This document shows, one piece after another, positions 11,895 through 22,601 of a DNA stretch of 35,000 nt. The translations under genes were made by a program, and so were the position numbers. The stretch covers positions 94,148-129,147 of the forward strand of contig JAHBMJ010003590.1 in NCBI GenBank assembly GCA_018398765.1. Reading direction: 5' to 3'. A model generated the notes under the pieces. That model ran no database searches, was not told the DNA's origin, and saw nothing but the letters and a program-made list of their open reading frames with translations. Numbering within the stretch: position 1 is the stretch's first letter; the number at the start of each line of letters is the position of its first letter. This DNA comes from Chromera velia. Lineage: Eukaryota; Sar; Chromeraceae.

Positions 11895-12724
11895 TAGTTG
11901 GGCCTCTGGGGAAGGAGAGTGAACAGATCGTCCGAGAAGTACTCTAGAGGCTGCACAGAAAAATCAAGCAGAAATCAATCTGTTTTCCGAAAAGCTTTTC
12001 ACAAGTGTGCATGATGATCGACAGACACAAAGTTACAAATGTGTACTATACATGAACGCCTATGCGTGAGTTCAGATTTCTGAGTAAAAAACAGGAAGGG
12101 GGAAAGCAGAGAAGGAAGGGAGAAAGCAAATATCTCCTGAACAACAAATTAGCAGAAAAAGAAGAAAAACAGAAACAAAGGCAGACAGACAAAAATACAG
12201 AAAGACAGAAAGAAAGAAAGAAAGAAAGCAAGCAAGCAAGCAAGAAAGCGAAAGACCTGAAAGTCTCCTGCAAGATCGGGTGCCACATCGCTGTCAGCAA
12301 ATTTAGGGTCAAAGATGAACATCGGGCTGTCGTCCTTGCTTCTGTCCATGTACGTGGCAAAATCCCGAAACTTCATGCGAACTGCAAGAGACCTCCATTT
12401 GTATGCATCCACATGGTTTGCGATATTCACCGCGAAAATTCTCATTGAAAAGACCGGAGAGACGCCACGAGGGAGCGTCTAGGCGGAGACACTTTTGGGA
12501 ATCGGGGCAGCCCGGCCCCTCTTCCCATTGTTTTCCTTACTGAATTTCAAATACCGCACTCGAAAGGTGAGAAAAGGACAAGGAAAAGAGGAGGAAAGGG
12601 GAGTATGAGCAGAGGCTTGGAGAAAAGCAATTTCACCACCAAGATAGTCGATCAAAGAAGCAGGTTCACCTACCATCGCCATACAGTACAAAAGGGCATC
12701 CAGGGACCAACAGAAAGAACAACG

Positions 12725-12766
<42 letters not shown>

Positions 12767-14610
12767 CGAACCGACCAGGTCCACAGAGGAACTGCGCATC
12801 CCCGTGCTCTGAAAGAAAGAGGTCACGCCCCCACTTTCCGACTGAAGGCCACGACGAGGCGGCACCCTCAATCACTACTGGGAGATTCTTCTGCACACAA
12901 ACTTGCACGCACACACACACAAACACGCACACACCTTAAAGCACACGCAAACTCCAGCATACACAGAAGAAAAAAAGAGTTTTGGGACCCACAGTCTGCC
13001 TAAACTGTCAAAACAAGGTACTGGTACGTCAAGACAGAGAAAGAGGATTCTTTTTCCTAGCTTTCCCTTCTGCTCACTGACTTCTTCAAACTTGGAAATG
13101 AAGGTCGGCACATCGAGCTCACTCGCTTTCACCCGCTGCAGGTTATTCGTCCTCAGCCACCTGCACGTCACGTGTCGCTCAACAAACACACAGCAGAACA
13201 CAAATCGGGCAGGCAGGGTGATTGCATGTCAAATGCGGAGAATCATCGAATCTTCAGGTGACGGAGAAGTGCCTCACATGCAGAGACGAATGCAGGCATG
13301 CAGCCTGCCAGACAGAGGGACGGGCATGTCAGAGGAGAGAAAACCACACAACCAAACCGCCAGATAGAAAAAGCCAGAAAAAAAACGACAGGCACAGGTA
13401 AGCAGACGTAGAGGTGCACGATTCATATGCTCATCTCATGAGTAGGCCCCCGAGAGAGAGACGAGTGAGTGATCAGGCAAAATAAAATACTTCCGTATGA
13501 TGATTCTCATCGTCGGGCCCTGCGAGTTTCATGAGCTACTGTCTTCTTTTTCTACGTAGAAAAAAGGGGAATGCCGTTCGTTCGGCTGAATAAGAACACT
13601 CCTGCAGCTTTCAACTCACTGAGGCAAGAGTTCCACGTTTGCGCAGAGCCATCTTTGAAAGAGAATATCCGAATAGAGGCCCCTGAGACTCAAATAAGTT
13701 GAAGTTGGAGATCGATAAGGTCGTCTTGCTGGTTTATTTGTTGAATGTGTGTCGTTGGTCTGTACACTGGTTGCTGCTCCTCGATTCTCTTTTACTTCAT
13801 CCTCTTCTATTTCCATTGCTACTGGACCATTTGCTTCTTCTCTACTCCCTCTGGCCAATCCATTTGCTGTGTGTTTCGCTTTCTCTCCATCTCCGATTGT
13901 TTGCGTTCCGTTCATATCTTCTTCCCCCTCTTGCTCCTCCTCCTCCTTCAACTTTCTCTGTTTTGCTTGAGGCTCCTTTGAGGTCCCTTTATTCCCATTT
14001 GCGTCTTCTTTTGCCACCTCCAGTCTCTCTTCGTCCTCCCCCCCCCCCNNNNCCCCGCTGATCCCGACGATGCACTCGAGCTCCTCTTGTTCCTCTTCCT
14101 CATTCGCTCCTCTTCTCCCAATCCCCCAACATTCCACCCATCTGGCACAGTCGCCACAGAAGCAGCAGCAAGAGGAGAAGGAGAAAACCTGCTGGAGGAA
14201 GCCCCCACATCCTCACACACAGCAGCGTTGTCAGCGCGCCATGCAGAGGAACTCCCCCCCCTCTCATGCACCCCTCTGCACTCGGAGAGCCAAGTCAAAC
14301 GCCAGGACCCGGAAAAGCAAAACCGACCGTCGACCGCATCCAAAGCCAACTGCATGCAAACACGCACACACCAGCTATGATGAATTCTCCCAACAAAACA
14401 CGTGTCCGGCCTGCATCGCTGCTTCCCTTTCTCTCACTCACACACACGAACGTGAGCACAACCTGAAAGGAAAAAGAGGGGGACGACGTGCATCGGCAGT
14501 CCGTCAGAGGCCACCCCACTGACAAAACAAAGCCATACCACAATAGAGACATACATACGCACAAACAACCGCAACCCCGAAGAAGAAAAGAGGACACCGA
14601 AGAAGAAGGC

Positions 14611-14642
<32 letters not shown>

Positions 14643-15196
14643 GACAGACACAGACACAGACACACACACACACACCTCCCCACCTGAAACCAGAGTTCCT
14701 CATGCGACCCGAAAGCAAACGCAGCTTTGCTACAGGACGTGAAGGCGCACAAGTCATCTCCAGAGAAGAAGTCCAGGAGGGAAAGCAACTGCATGCAAAG
14801 CAGACAAAGTCAGAGGCAAAAAGGAATGGATACGGATTCACAGAGAGATACAATACATGCACGGACAGTCCCTACGTACATGAACAGCACGCAGCAAGAC
14901 GGCTAGACAGCGAGATGGAAAAACAGAAGGGTAGTATTTCACACAGAAGTTTACACGACAACCAGTGGAAAAACAAAAGCAAACAGGAGGGAAGGGAAGG
15001 GAGAGCAATTCAGATGGAAGCGATTTGATCGGTCATAAGTGGCTGACGCAAGCACGGTAGTCCCAACTTGAATGAAAGTTTGAAAGAATCTCAATCGAAT
15101 GACCTGGTCGTCAGTGAGAGAGGAGAAAAGGCCCAAGCCACTATCCCTGATGTTCGTTGACGCACGGTCGAAGAAGGTGTTGCCCAGAGGTTTCAA
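9078..15196 (-). CDS. F-box plus JmjC-domain dioxygenase, JMJ22/JMJD6 type, 13 exons (5' end incomplete)
   Basis: Predicted Fe(II)/2-oxoglutarate dioxygenase of the JMJD6 / Arabidopsis JMJ22 group (arginine demethylase or lysyl hydroxylase activities are reported for the family). Exons, each joined in phase at GT-AG sites: 15104-15196, 14684-14788, 13620-14349, 13082-13160, 12776-12890, 12257-12381, 11892-11950, 11646-11724, 11292-11372, 10608-10680, 10295-10354, 9789-9911, 9078-9559. The first two exons encode an F-box (LGLFSSLTDDQ joined to LLSLLDFFSGDDL). Exon 3 carries FCFSGSWRLTWL, then about 160 low-complexity acidic residues, then LYSDILFQRWLCANVELLP. The JmjC core follows: NLPVVIEGAASSWP, MKFRDFATYM, SPMFIFDPKFA, WHIDPNMTSAWNAV, GSKRWMMLPPG, FVPR joined to GWWHAVLN, and IAITQNF. 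The iron ligands H-x-D and the distal H, and the 2-oxoglutarate Lys (GSKRW) and Thr (AITQNF), are all present. The C-terminal exon ends in a Gly/Ser/Glu-rich tail. The frame changes at the N gap at 14049-14052. Confidence 0.9.
10482..10565. repeat. CAGG/CAGA tract inside intron 10 of the JmjC gene
   Basis: Seven CAGG units plus degenerate CAGA units. The donor side of this intron (10607 downwards on the minus strand) starts in GTCTGTCTGCCTG, so the splice site itself borders the tetranucleotide repeat. Confidence 0.85.
10683..10791. repeat. CA microsatellite abutting a 3' splice site
   Basis: CA repeats followed by GA repeats on the plus strand. On the minus strand this is a GT tract ending GTGTGTGTGCAG exactly at the acceptor of the exon starting at 10680. 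Confidence 0.95.
11861..11891. repeat. CA microsatellite forming a 5' splice site
   Basis: On the minus strand the exon ending at 11892 (TATAG) is followed at once by about 15 GT units. The donor GT is the first unit of the repeat. Confidence 0.9.
12727..12764. repeat. GACA microsatellite in intron 5 of the JmjC gene
   Basis: About nine GACA units. On the minus strand they begin about 12 bases after the donor at 12775. Confidence 0.95.
14049..14052. other. Assembly gap of four N in a G/C homopolymer
   Basis: Four N sit within a C run (G run on the minus strand) in the acidic insert of exon 3 of the JmjC gene. Upstream coding follows one frame (SGSWRLTWL) and downstream coding another (LYSDILFQRW), so the true base count here probably differs from what is shown. 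Confidence 0.95.
14611..14676. repeat. CA/CAGA microsatellite at the donor end of intron 2 of the JmjC gene
   Basis: On the minus strand the donor CAG/GTGGGGAGG leads directly into GT repeats with embedded GTCT units. Confidence 0.95.
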
Positions 15197-15488
15197 CTGA
15201 ACAATCGGACAGACCGAACACAGCCAGGAGGACGTCCGGTAAGGAAAGCAGTGAACGTACCACATGGTTGGCTGGACGTTTGTCTTTTTGTCTGACTGGA
15301 GAGACGTGGTCAGAGAGGAGGAAAGGAAAAGAAGAAAAGAAACAGAAAGGGGGCGAGAAGAGAACGAAGAGGGAGAAGGGGCACTGAATTGAGTGATTGC
15401 GGCGGGGGATGGGACCTAGAACTACACGCGAGGATAGTGAGGCACTTGAACGTGCATTGATAGGTGTTTATCGTTCTCCCGGACTGAC

Positions 15489-15527
15489 ACCGAGGGGATG
15501 GTGGCGCTGTAGCTGGTGGGAGGCCAT
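15489..15527 (-). CDS. Candidate first exon of the JmjC gene
   Basis: An ATG at 15527 opens 13 codons (MASHQLQRHHPLG) ending at a possible donor GGT/GTCAGT, in the phase required by the exon at 15196. Other introns of this gene also use GTCAGT. A TATATATATATA run lies about 25-35 bases upstream of the ATG. The alternative is a start at the in-frame ATG at 15265, reading straight through into the 15196 exon. Neither can be decided from sequence alone. Confidence 0.3.
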
Positions 15528-16318
15528 CGTTCACCCACAAGCAGGTCAGGTCTATATATATATAAGAAGGGAAGTGGTGTCGAAGACAAAACCCGTTGAC
15601 CGTCTGTGAGTTAGCCGGCGGTAATGAAGCCATGGACCGTCTACCCACCACAGACGAGACTCCCCCCTGCACACACATTCATTCTGCTGGTCGGTAGACG
15701 GATGGGTGGATGGAGTGATGGATGCAGCGTCGACTGGGAGTGTCACTCAGTGAAGTGCCTGACCTTTGAAAACCGTCTGTCTGAACGCGTCACTCACGAA
15801 GTCACCTTCATTTGATTTCCGTTCCGACACAGTCTAATGGAGCATGAGCGTATGGAGAATCGGTTCCAAGGGAACGGCTCGTCAGATTGGAAAGGGGGAG
15901 CGACTAGCTTGCCAGACGTTCAAGGGAGAGTGCACATGCTTTGAATTCAGATTGGAGACGGCAGGCTCATGCCCTGAGGGCGCGGCGGGCCGGGAGGTGG
16001 GGCGGTGCATGGGCTAGCTGTGCGAGGCGGGACGGGGCTTGAGCAGCCGACGCCATCAGAATCAAATGACTGACCTATGTGAACTACCATGCATGCAACA
16101 GACGGACTATTCATCGAGAGGGACGTACCCTCATTGCACTATTAATATAAAAGTCAACGTGTCGACGGGTTCACAGAAGGGATTCTTTGACTCTTTGAAC
16201 TGCGCATGAAGGGCAGCGCATGGACACGCACGAGTTGTGCAACACAAAGGGGGTCTCGGTGACCTCGGCCCGACCCCATGCGAGTCAACGAAGCACATAA
16301 CCACTGTGAGGCGTTGTC
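15528..16318. promoter_or_regulatory. Shared upstream region of divergent JmjC and membrane-protein genes
   Basis: The minus-strand JmjC gene and the plus-strand membrane-protein gene are head to head. The interval has a TA run at about 15551-15564, a CCATGCATGCAACAG word near 16088 and a TATA-box-like ATATAAAAG at 16145-16153, about 170 bases before the ATG at 16319. No open frame is convincing. Promoter activity is inferred from position and motifs only. Confidence 0.4.
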
Positions 16319-18171
16319 ATGCGACAGACAAGCGCTTCGACGTCCTCTTCAGAAGGAAAGAGGCGTCCAAGTCTGTATCGCTTGGTGTGTCTTCCATACA
16401 GCTTCGAGAGTCCCTCGAGGGGTATCCTGGAAGACTACGCACCGAATGCCTACAGACCGTCGTGGCATCACGTGCTGAAGAATCGGAAGATCAGCATCTT
16501 GCGCTACGTCCTTCTCCCTTTTATCATCATTAGTCCCGTTTTTATGATCCTCTTCTCCACTGGGCTCGAGTCATTTGGTTGGAGAGAGCTGAGGGTCCCT
16601 CTGTACTTTTGTTCCATCGTCGCAGCCTGCACTCTTCCGGTAAGGGGTTTGTTCATGTATCAATATCCGCACCTAGACCATACCTATATATGCGCAGGTT
16701 TGCGTCCTCTTGGATACCTGTATATTCATCCATGTGTGTGTGATTATGTTTGCAGTTTTTCCCTCCCATCTTGCCGGCGTACATGGGGGTTCACAGAGGC
16801 GTGATCCTTGCCCTCTGCACCGCCATGGTGCTTGCCCGGCTCTCCTACACGGAGTTCTTCGAGTGGCTTCTGCCGTTGATCTTGGCGGTATCCATCCTTT
16901 TGTTTTTGGACATGTTCTCGTTTCCCCGAAGGCCGGTGATGCGCATTCTTTTCACGTGGGTGTTAAAAATCTTCTCCTTCGTCGGGTTCGCAGCGAACGC
17001 TTTCGTTGGGGTCGAGTTAATCGAGTCGACAGACGGAGTGACGAGGAGCGCTGGCATTGGCATGTTCACCTTCTGTATCCTCCTCATTCTCCCTCTAATG
17101 CTCTGTGCACTTGAGAATGATGAGCTAAAGAAGGACGTTAGAGTTATTCTCTTTTATCCCGCCCTGGTAGGAAAGCCGCTGATGATAATCATCGAATTCC
17201 TCTTCTATCCTTTTTGGCAGGCCTCAACCTACAATATGATCATTGCCATCTTAGCTGTGTTCACAACAGCCGTCTCCTTGATCTTCGGTTTCTTCGAAGT
17301 TTTGGGACTGATTAGCCTGGACGAGTGGGGTCAGAAAGCAAGGGAACACTTAGCGAGTGGGGGGGGATGCATGGGAGACTGCGTAAAGGACTTGCGGGCG
17401 CGATCCCGTCGTATGTCTCGGCGTTTCTCGACCCATCTGTCCATTCGCATGGCGTCTCTTTCAAGAAACGCGTCGGAGTCTGTGGCTCACAACCGATCGC
17501 CAGGGACAGCCGAGAAGACTGTCACGCCGAAACCGCCCGATGACATGAGCTGCATGGTCCTTTTTGATCCCGACCCCGACCCTACACAGGAAGAGGAAGT
17601 GAAAGTCGAGGGGCAGCACAGGAGGAAGTCGATTTCCTTCCACATCGACACTCTGGATGTGGAGGTGGCAGCACTTTTTCCTTTGCCAGCCATTCAGGAA
17701 GAAGAAGAAGAAGCAAAAGGAGACGGGAAAATAGAAGAAGAAGAAGCAGATGATGAAGCAGAAATTCCATCGGAAGGCCTCCAAAGATCTTCTCATTCTT
17801 TTGATGATCTTGAGCCGGGTCTCCCACTTGATGTAACAACCGCCAAAAGATTGTGTGCGACTATGCCCAAGCTTCCCCTGATTGCCCCACGGGGTTTGGG
17901 GTTCAGCTGTATCCCTCCCACATCCTCTCATCAGACACAGACCGAGAAGGAAGTACTAGGCTCGGGAAGGAAGGAGAGGGAGCACAAAAAGAACGAAGCA
18001 GTCGCATACTCTCCCGCCTCGGACCCAGTTCTACAGCATGATACAGAAAAAGGGAAAGGAACACCGGTGCCAACCCAAAAGAAAGAAAAACAACAGGAGG
18101 ACAACCTTGATGCAGTCCCAAGAGAGCCCATGGCAGAAATCCTCCCGGCAGTAGGCAGGACAGCCAGATAG
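16319..18171 (+). CDS. Multi-pass membrane protein with long acidic cytosolic tail, 2 exons, ~578 aa
   Basis: Exon 1 is 16319-16639 and ends CCG/GTAAGG. A 116-base intron ends TTTGCAG at 16755. Exon 2 is 16756-18171. The joint is in phase and falls inside a hydrophobic segment (IVAACTLP joined to FFPPILPAYM). About eight hydrophobic helices are visible, at roughly residues 60-80, 92-115, 119-136, 141-161, 170-191, 205-224, 235-255 and 264-290. The second half (290-578) is hydrophilic. It starts with an Arg/Ser-rich stretch (RSRRMSRRFSTHLS), has Glu-rich runs around residue 400, and ends GRTAR. The start ATG is the first in frame; other upstream ATGs are in different frames. I do not recognise the family: it lacks obvious transporter, channel or GPCR signatures. 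The tail looks like a phosphorylatable scaffold, which is inference. Confidence 0.8.
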
Positions 18172-18689
18172 TCACTGGCAGGCAGGGAGACAGGGAGGCA
18201 GAGCACTCGAAGTCACTGATTGAAGGGTTGGAACTACACCCTGGACTGTTTGTTCGTCTACAGGTTTTTGCGGTCGAAGCGTATGTCTCCTCATCTTTTC
18301 GCTTCTCCTGCCATTTCATCAGTAAGTATAGCAGGACGAGTTAAAAGAGAATTTATACCTCCTCTTATGGAGCCGAAGTAAAGTGAGCGCGGGAACACTC
18401 AATGACGGGTCCTGTCTGTCAATCCGCATGTGTCTCTTGTTTATTTATTTCGCCATTGGACGAGGCTGGCAGGCTCACAACTGAGAAACGACCGAAGTTT
18501 CTCTCTCTCTTTTCCAGCTAGGCAGGTTCGTTTAGTGCTCTGCATGCACCGTCGGCCACCCTCCCCCCTCCTGCATGGGAGGGCAAAGTGCATGCATCCA
18601 CCTCTCTTTCCCTCCATGCATTCCTTCCTTTCTTTCTTGATCGATCTGCATGTCCTCATCAGAAAAAGGAAAGGCCGTGTGATGTTTGA

Positions 18690-18770
<81 letters not shown>

Positions 18771-18787
18771 ACTTTCTTTCTTTCTCT
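18690..18787. repeat. CT then CA then CTTT compound microsatellite
   Basis: About 27 CT units broken by one TTT, followed by about 13 CA units and a short CTTT run. Confidence 0.95.
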
Positions 18788-19551
18788 GATTGTTTTAATT
18801 CATGTATGCAAGAATCGAGTGAAAAGCTCAGTCGGCAATCAGCCTATCAGTTGGTATGCGATTTAGTGAGTGCGTGAGTGAGTGCGTCGGGGTTTCCTCG
18901 TGTATCTCTCTGCGGACGAATGTTTTATTTGCTGGGGGAAGTGACGGGCTGAGTGACGGCCTGAAAAGAATCTCCGCAACAGAGAGGTAGCTGCAGAATC
19001 GTCCGTCAGTCAATACAAATTTCCAATAACCTGGCATTTAGAAACCGAAATTGCCAGGTACAGCAAGAGAAAAATCCAGAATGAAAAAAGGGAGGGCGAG
19101 AACGCTGTCATGCAATCAGGAATATTTGTTCTACCGTCAGTCACCCTGCAGGCACAGGGAGGGATCAAGTGAGAAGGGAAGATCCGGAGGTGCTGCTTCC
19201 TTGTTCCTTCTTCATTTTTTGGTTGTTGTTGGGGTGCGTGAGGGAAGCAAGTGGTTCCCAAATGAACTGCATCTGATACAATGAGTACAAGTTCACGAGC
19301 TGAGAGAATGGAAGAAAGGGGTGTGTTTTTTTCTGTCTCATCAATTAATCTCTCGGTCAGACTGTGTGAATAGATCAATGACATCGGAGTCTGAATTAAT
19401 TTCTTTTTGGGGTTCTCGTGGGTCTCTTTCCCTCTACCTGAGTGTCTTCTCACGCCCTCGCTCAAACTATCCTTCAGTACCTCTTATTGCTAAGTATGAT
19501 GGGAAGTGATGTGTGGATGTCTGCTGCATCCTTGGTGGGCAGCTTTCCTGC

Positions 19552-19594
<43 letters not shown>

Positions 19595-19603
19595 TGTGTG
19601 TCT
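19552..19603. repeat. CT then GT compound microsatellite
   Basis: About 13 CT units directly followed by about 11 GT units. Confidence 0.95.
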
Positions 19604-19833
19604 GTTCATGTCTGGGACAATTCATGCGCGAGCATTTTTGCTGCACGCAAGATTCAAGTTCCCTTGATAGATTTCCGGCGTCTGGTTAGTAGGGTGCTGG
19701 GAAAAAGTTTTGTTTTTGATCTTCAATTGACTTTCCTCCAGAATTCCATCACTCGTATGCTAATTTAGCCCCGCCATGCCCCACCTTTTTTGCATTCAAT
19801 GTAATGTTTTCATCAACCGTGACAGTCGAGACT

Positions 19834-19835
<2 letters not shown>

Positions 19836-19868
<33 letters not shown>

Positions 19869-19872
19869 TATG

Positions 19873-19903
<31 letters not shown>

Positions 19904-19908
19904 TATAG
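19836..19908. repeat. TA tract centred on a CATATG palindrome
   Basis: About 73 bases of alternating A and T interrupted by CATATG in the middle and ACATAT near the end. It is self-complementary over nearly its whole length and could extrude as a cruciform. Confidence 0.95.
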
Positions 19909-20870
19909 TGTTTGCCTGTGTTATCTTTCTTCGTCAGAGAAGACTACCTTAGCAGTTTGTCTAGCTGTGTATCGAACTTGAACACGTCGATTCGTCACCG
20001 AATGCTAGACACTCATCTAGACGCTCATTTATAGGCCGATGGCGATGGCGATGGTGAATGATACTAATAATTTAGATGATGATGATGAAGTATGTATATT
20101 AATTTACATAAAAGACACACCCATAAAAGAATTAACAGTAATGGAATTAAGGTAGACACTAAAAATACGCCGTTACGTACTAGTACTTTAGGTATTATTA
20201 TTTGATCTATGCTAGGATCTATGACAATGATTTTTAAAAGTTAATTTAAAATTTAAAGTATATTTAATTAACTTGAATGATAAGTTGAATCAATATTATT
20301 TGTTCAATCTAGTGCTAGATTTAAACTAAGATTTTTATGCATGCTGAAAACGTAGTTCAAACTAGAGTTCAAACTAGAGTTCAAAACTATACAGGTTTTG
20401 TTACTAGTTGTCATACTGTTCGTGCATACATGTAGATATCATGTAGATAGAAGATTATTAGTGGTAGATTTAAGCCTAAAATATAGCCTGTTCATCAAAG
20501 TATAGCTTCAAAAACTTTGAGACAAGAAGGATAATTAGTTAATAATTTAACCTTTATAGATCATTTATGCTACCCTCGCTGAGATTCTTTTATGAACGAG
20601 GAAATGAAAAATCTTCAATCTACATTATCTTTACCTCTGGGCAAAACATGTCTTGTGTCTTTGACTGTATTTTATGTGTCTTTTGCGATATTCATTCTGA
20701 ATGAATGCCAAAAAGATCATGCCAATTTTCATGCAGGAAACAGGAAGGGTTTTTTCATGATGCGATTTTCATTCAAATATGCATTGAATTTCATGCGCCA
20801 AGGACTTCTCTGCCCCCGTGCATGCATGCACTCACTGGCATGCATTGCCGTGCTCCCTCCCGGTGGCCTC

Positions 20871-21607
20871 TCACCCATCGTAGGGCGTGAAGACAGACTG
20901 AGAAGTCTCTTCCCTTGGGGGAACCCCCCCGCCAGCCGTGCTTCCTGCCGTGCTCCCCCGGGCACTCAAAGTTCCGGGTCGCGGGGGAGGGGCCTCGTCG
21001 CCTCCCTTCCCCTCTGCAATCGGCCACTGGACAAAGTCGGTCTTGAGGCCGTCGCCTGGATCTAGGAGCTGTGTCGTGCGTGCGTTCGTCCTCCCGGTAC
21101 CATTGTCTGCGTCTGTCTCACCGCCGTCTCTGATGAACAGACACGCGAGAACCTCAACTGCCATCAGTACAATGACTAGGCAGAGTGAGGTCATCATCAG
21201 AGCAAATGAGTACCCCCAATGGAATCCTAGTGCATCTGCCTCAGTCCCTCCCTCCTTCTTTGCAGCATCCAGAAGCTGCCCGTAAAGAGAAAAGGTCACC
21301 ACCAGACAAATCATGGCAGCAAATTGGAGTCCAATAGAGACGATGTGAGTAATCGTTGCGGTCAATTTTGAGACCACAAAAGAAGCGCAGAGGACAAACA
21401 CGGCGCAGAGGATGAAGCTGAAGGCCAACCACCCTGCGACCATGCCCCCGTAGTGCTTCGAGCAGAGGTCCTCGTTGCCCCCGTACACGCTCATGTCAAG
21501 ATCCACAAACCCAGCAGGAGTCAACACTTTTCCCTTTTTCACACACGAGGTCGAAAACGGGCTGCGTGCGAAGAAACACACACACACACACGCACACACA
21601 CGCACAC

Positions 21608-21645
<38 letters not shown>

Positions 21646-22601
21646 TTACATACAAAAAAGCATAGACACACACGGACACACACACACACACATTTACATA
21701 CAAAAAAGCATAGACACACACGGACACACACATACGCGCGCGCACGCGAGAGAGAAGAAACAGCGAGGGGGGCATGAAAAGAGACTCACGCAAAGAAGCA
21801 TACACAAATTCATTAAAAAGTCACAAACACACATAAAGAAAACACTCACTGACATCGGGTTACAGAGCCACTGGGTGCTCTGAGATCCGTCTGCGCTAGA
21901 GGGCACTCCCTCCACGAGTTTGTAGCAGATCTTGTGAGCCCCCACTTGCATCACAGCGGACCCACTGGAGTCCTCCCCCCCCGAGGTGTTTTGGGCCTGT
22001 TTGACTCCCCACAGGTAGGGGGTGGTCAGTCCGATGATCATGACTGCATGCGGGCATGCATGGGGATGATTCAGGGGCCCCATAAAAAAAGGTGGGCATG
22101 AGTGGGTGCAGCAGGGAGGTATGGCGACAGCTTCATCGAGAGGGCGACAAGTGCATGACAAATCGACTTATATACGTGCATGTGCATGCGTGCATGCATG
22201 GAAGCACGCATGTGCATTGCATGGGGGGAACAGAAAAACGGAGGACAGCAAGAGAGTGAGAGAAAGGGACAACAATAGAAGAAAATGAGAGTGCTGGAAA
22301 GGGAAGAAAGGGTGGAGAGGCTCAAAAGGATGCAGAGGTAGACGGAGGGAAAGGGGAAAAGGCGAAGCGAGGCAGGAGGACGGGAGAAGGTACGAGGAGC
22401 GAGGGAGGAGCATGCGACCGCTGGTAGAGGTAAGAAAGTGAGGCTGCACAGAGAGCGAGAAGGAGGCAAACGATCGTTCAAGGGGGAAAGATGGGAAAGG
22501 TGGAGAGGCTGAGAGGCAGACTTACACAGCGTAACAATCGAGAGAGTTCCCAGCAGCACCAGTCTGATCAACTGGTAGTTGAGGGACTTCATGACCGCCA
22601 T
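20871..22601 (-). CDS. Four-helix (tetraspan-like) membrane protein, 3 exons, ~318 aa
   Basis: Exons on the minus strand are 22526-22601, 21854-22043 and 20871-21561. The first intron joins ACGCTGT/GTAAGT to GCATGCAG/TCATGATC in phase, producing one continuous helix ([21 protein letters not shown], residues 12-32). The second donor is best placed at CCGAT/GTCAGT, which keeps phase with the acceptor CGCACGCAG/CCCG. Helices 2-4 lie at about residues 127-153 ([20 protein letters not shown]), 156-184 and 203-231. The large loop between helices 1 and 2 contains several Cys and Gly-rich segments. The C-tail is Gly/Pro/Asp-rich and ends FTPYDG. This topology matches PMP22/claudin, Sur7 or amastin-type proteins, but I see no diagnostic motif of any, so it stays a topology call. 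The second intron is filled with GT repeats. Confidence 0.75.
21579..21735. repeat. CA/CACACACG microsatellite with a duplicated 46-base unit
   Basis: CA-rich repeats inside intron 2 of the tetraspan gene. A unit containing CATTTACATACAAAAAAGCA and the following CACACACGGACACA occurs twice in tandem (about 21642-21688 and 21690-21734). Confidence 0.9.

Larger units (their letters stand above)
18172..20870. other. Intergenic region between convergent genes, microsatellites and AT-rich island
   Basis: No gene is supported. The region holds a CT then CA microsatellite (18690-18772), a CT then GT microsatellite (19552-19603), a long TA tract (19836-19908) and an AT-rich island from about 19790 to 20600. 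A twelve-base word TTCAAACTAGAG repeats nearly in tandem near 20356-20385. A GTGCATGCATGCACTC palindrome-like word is near 20818. Confidence 0.6.
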
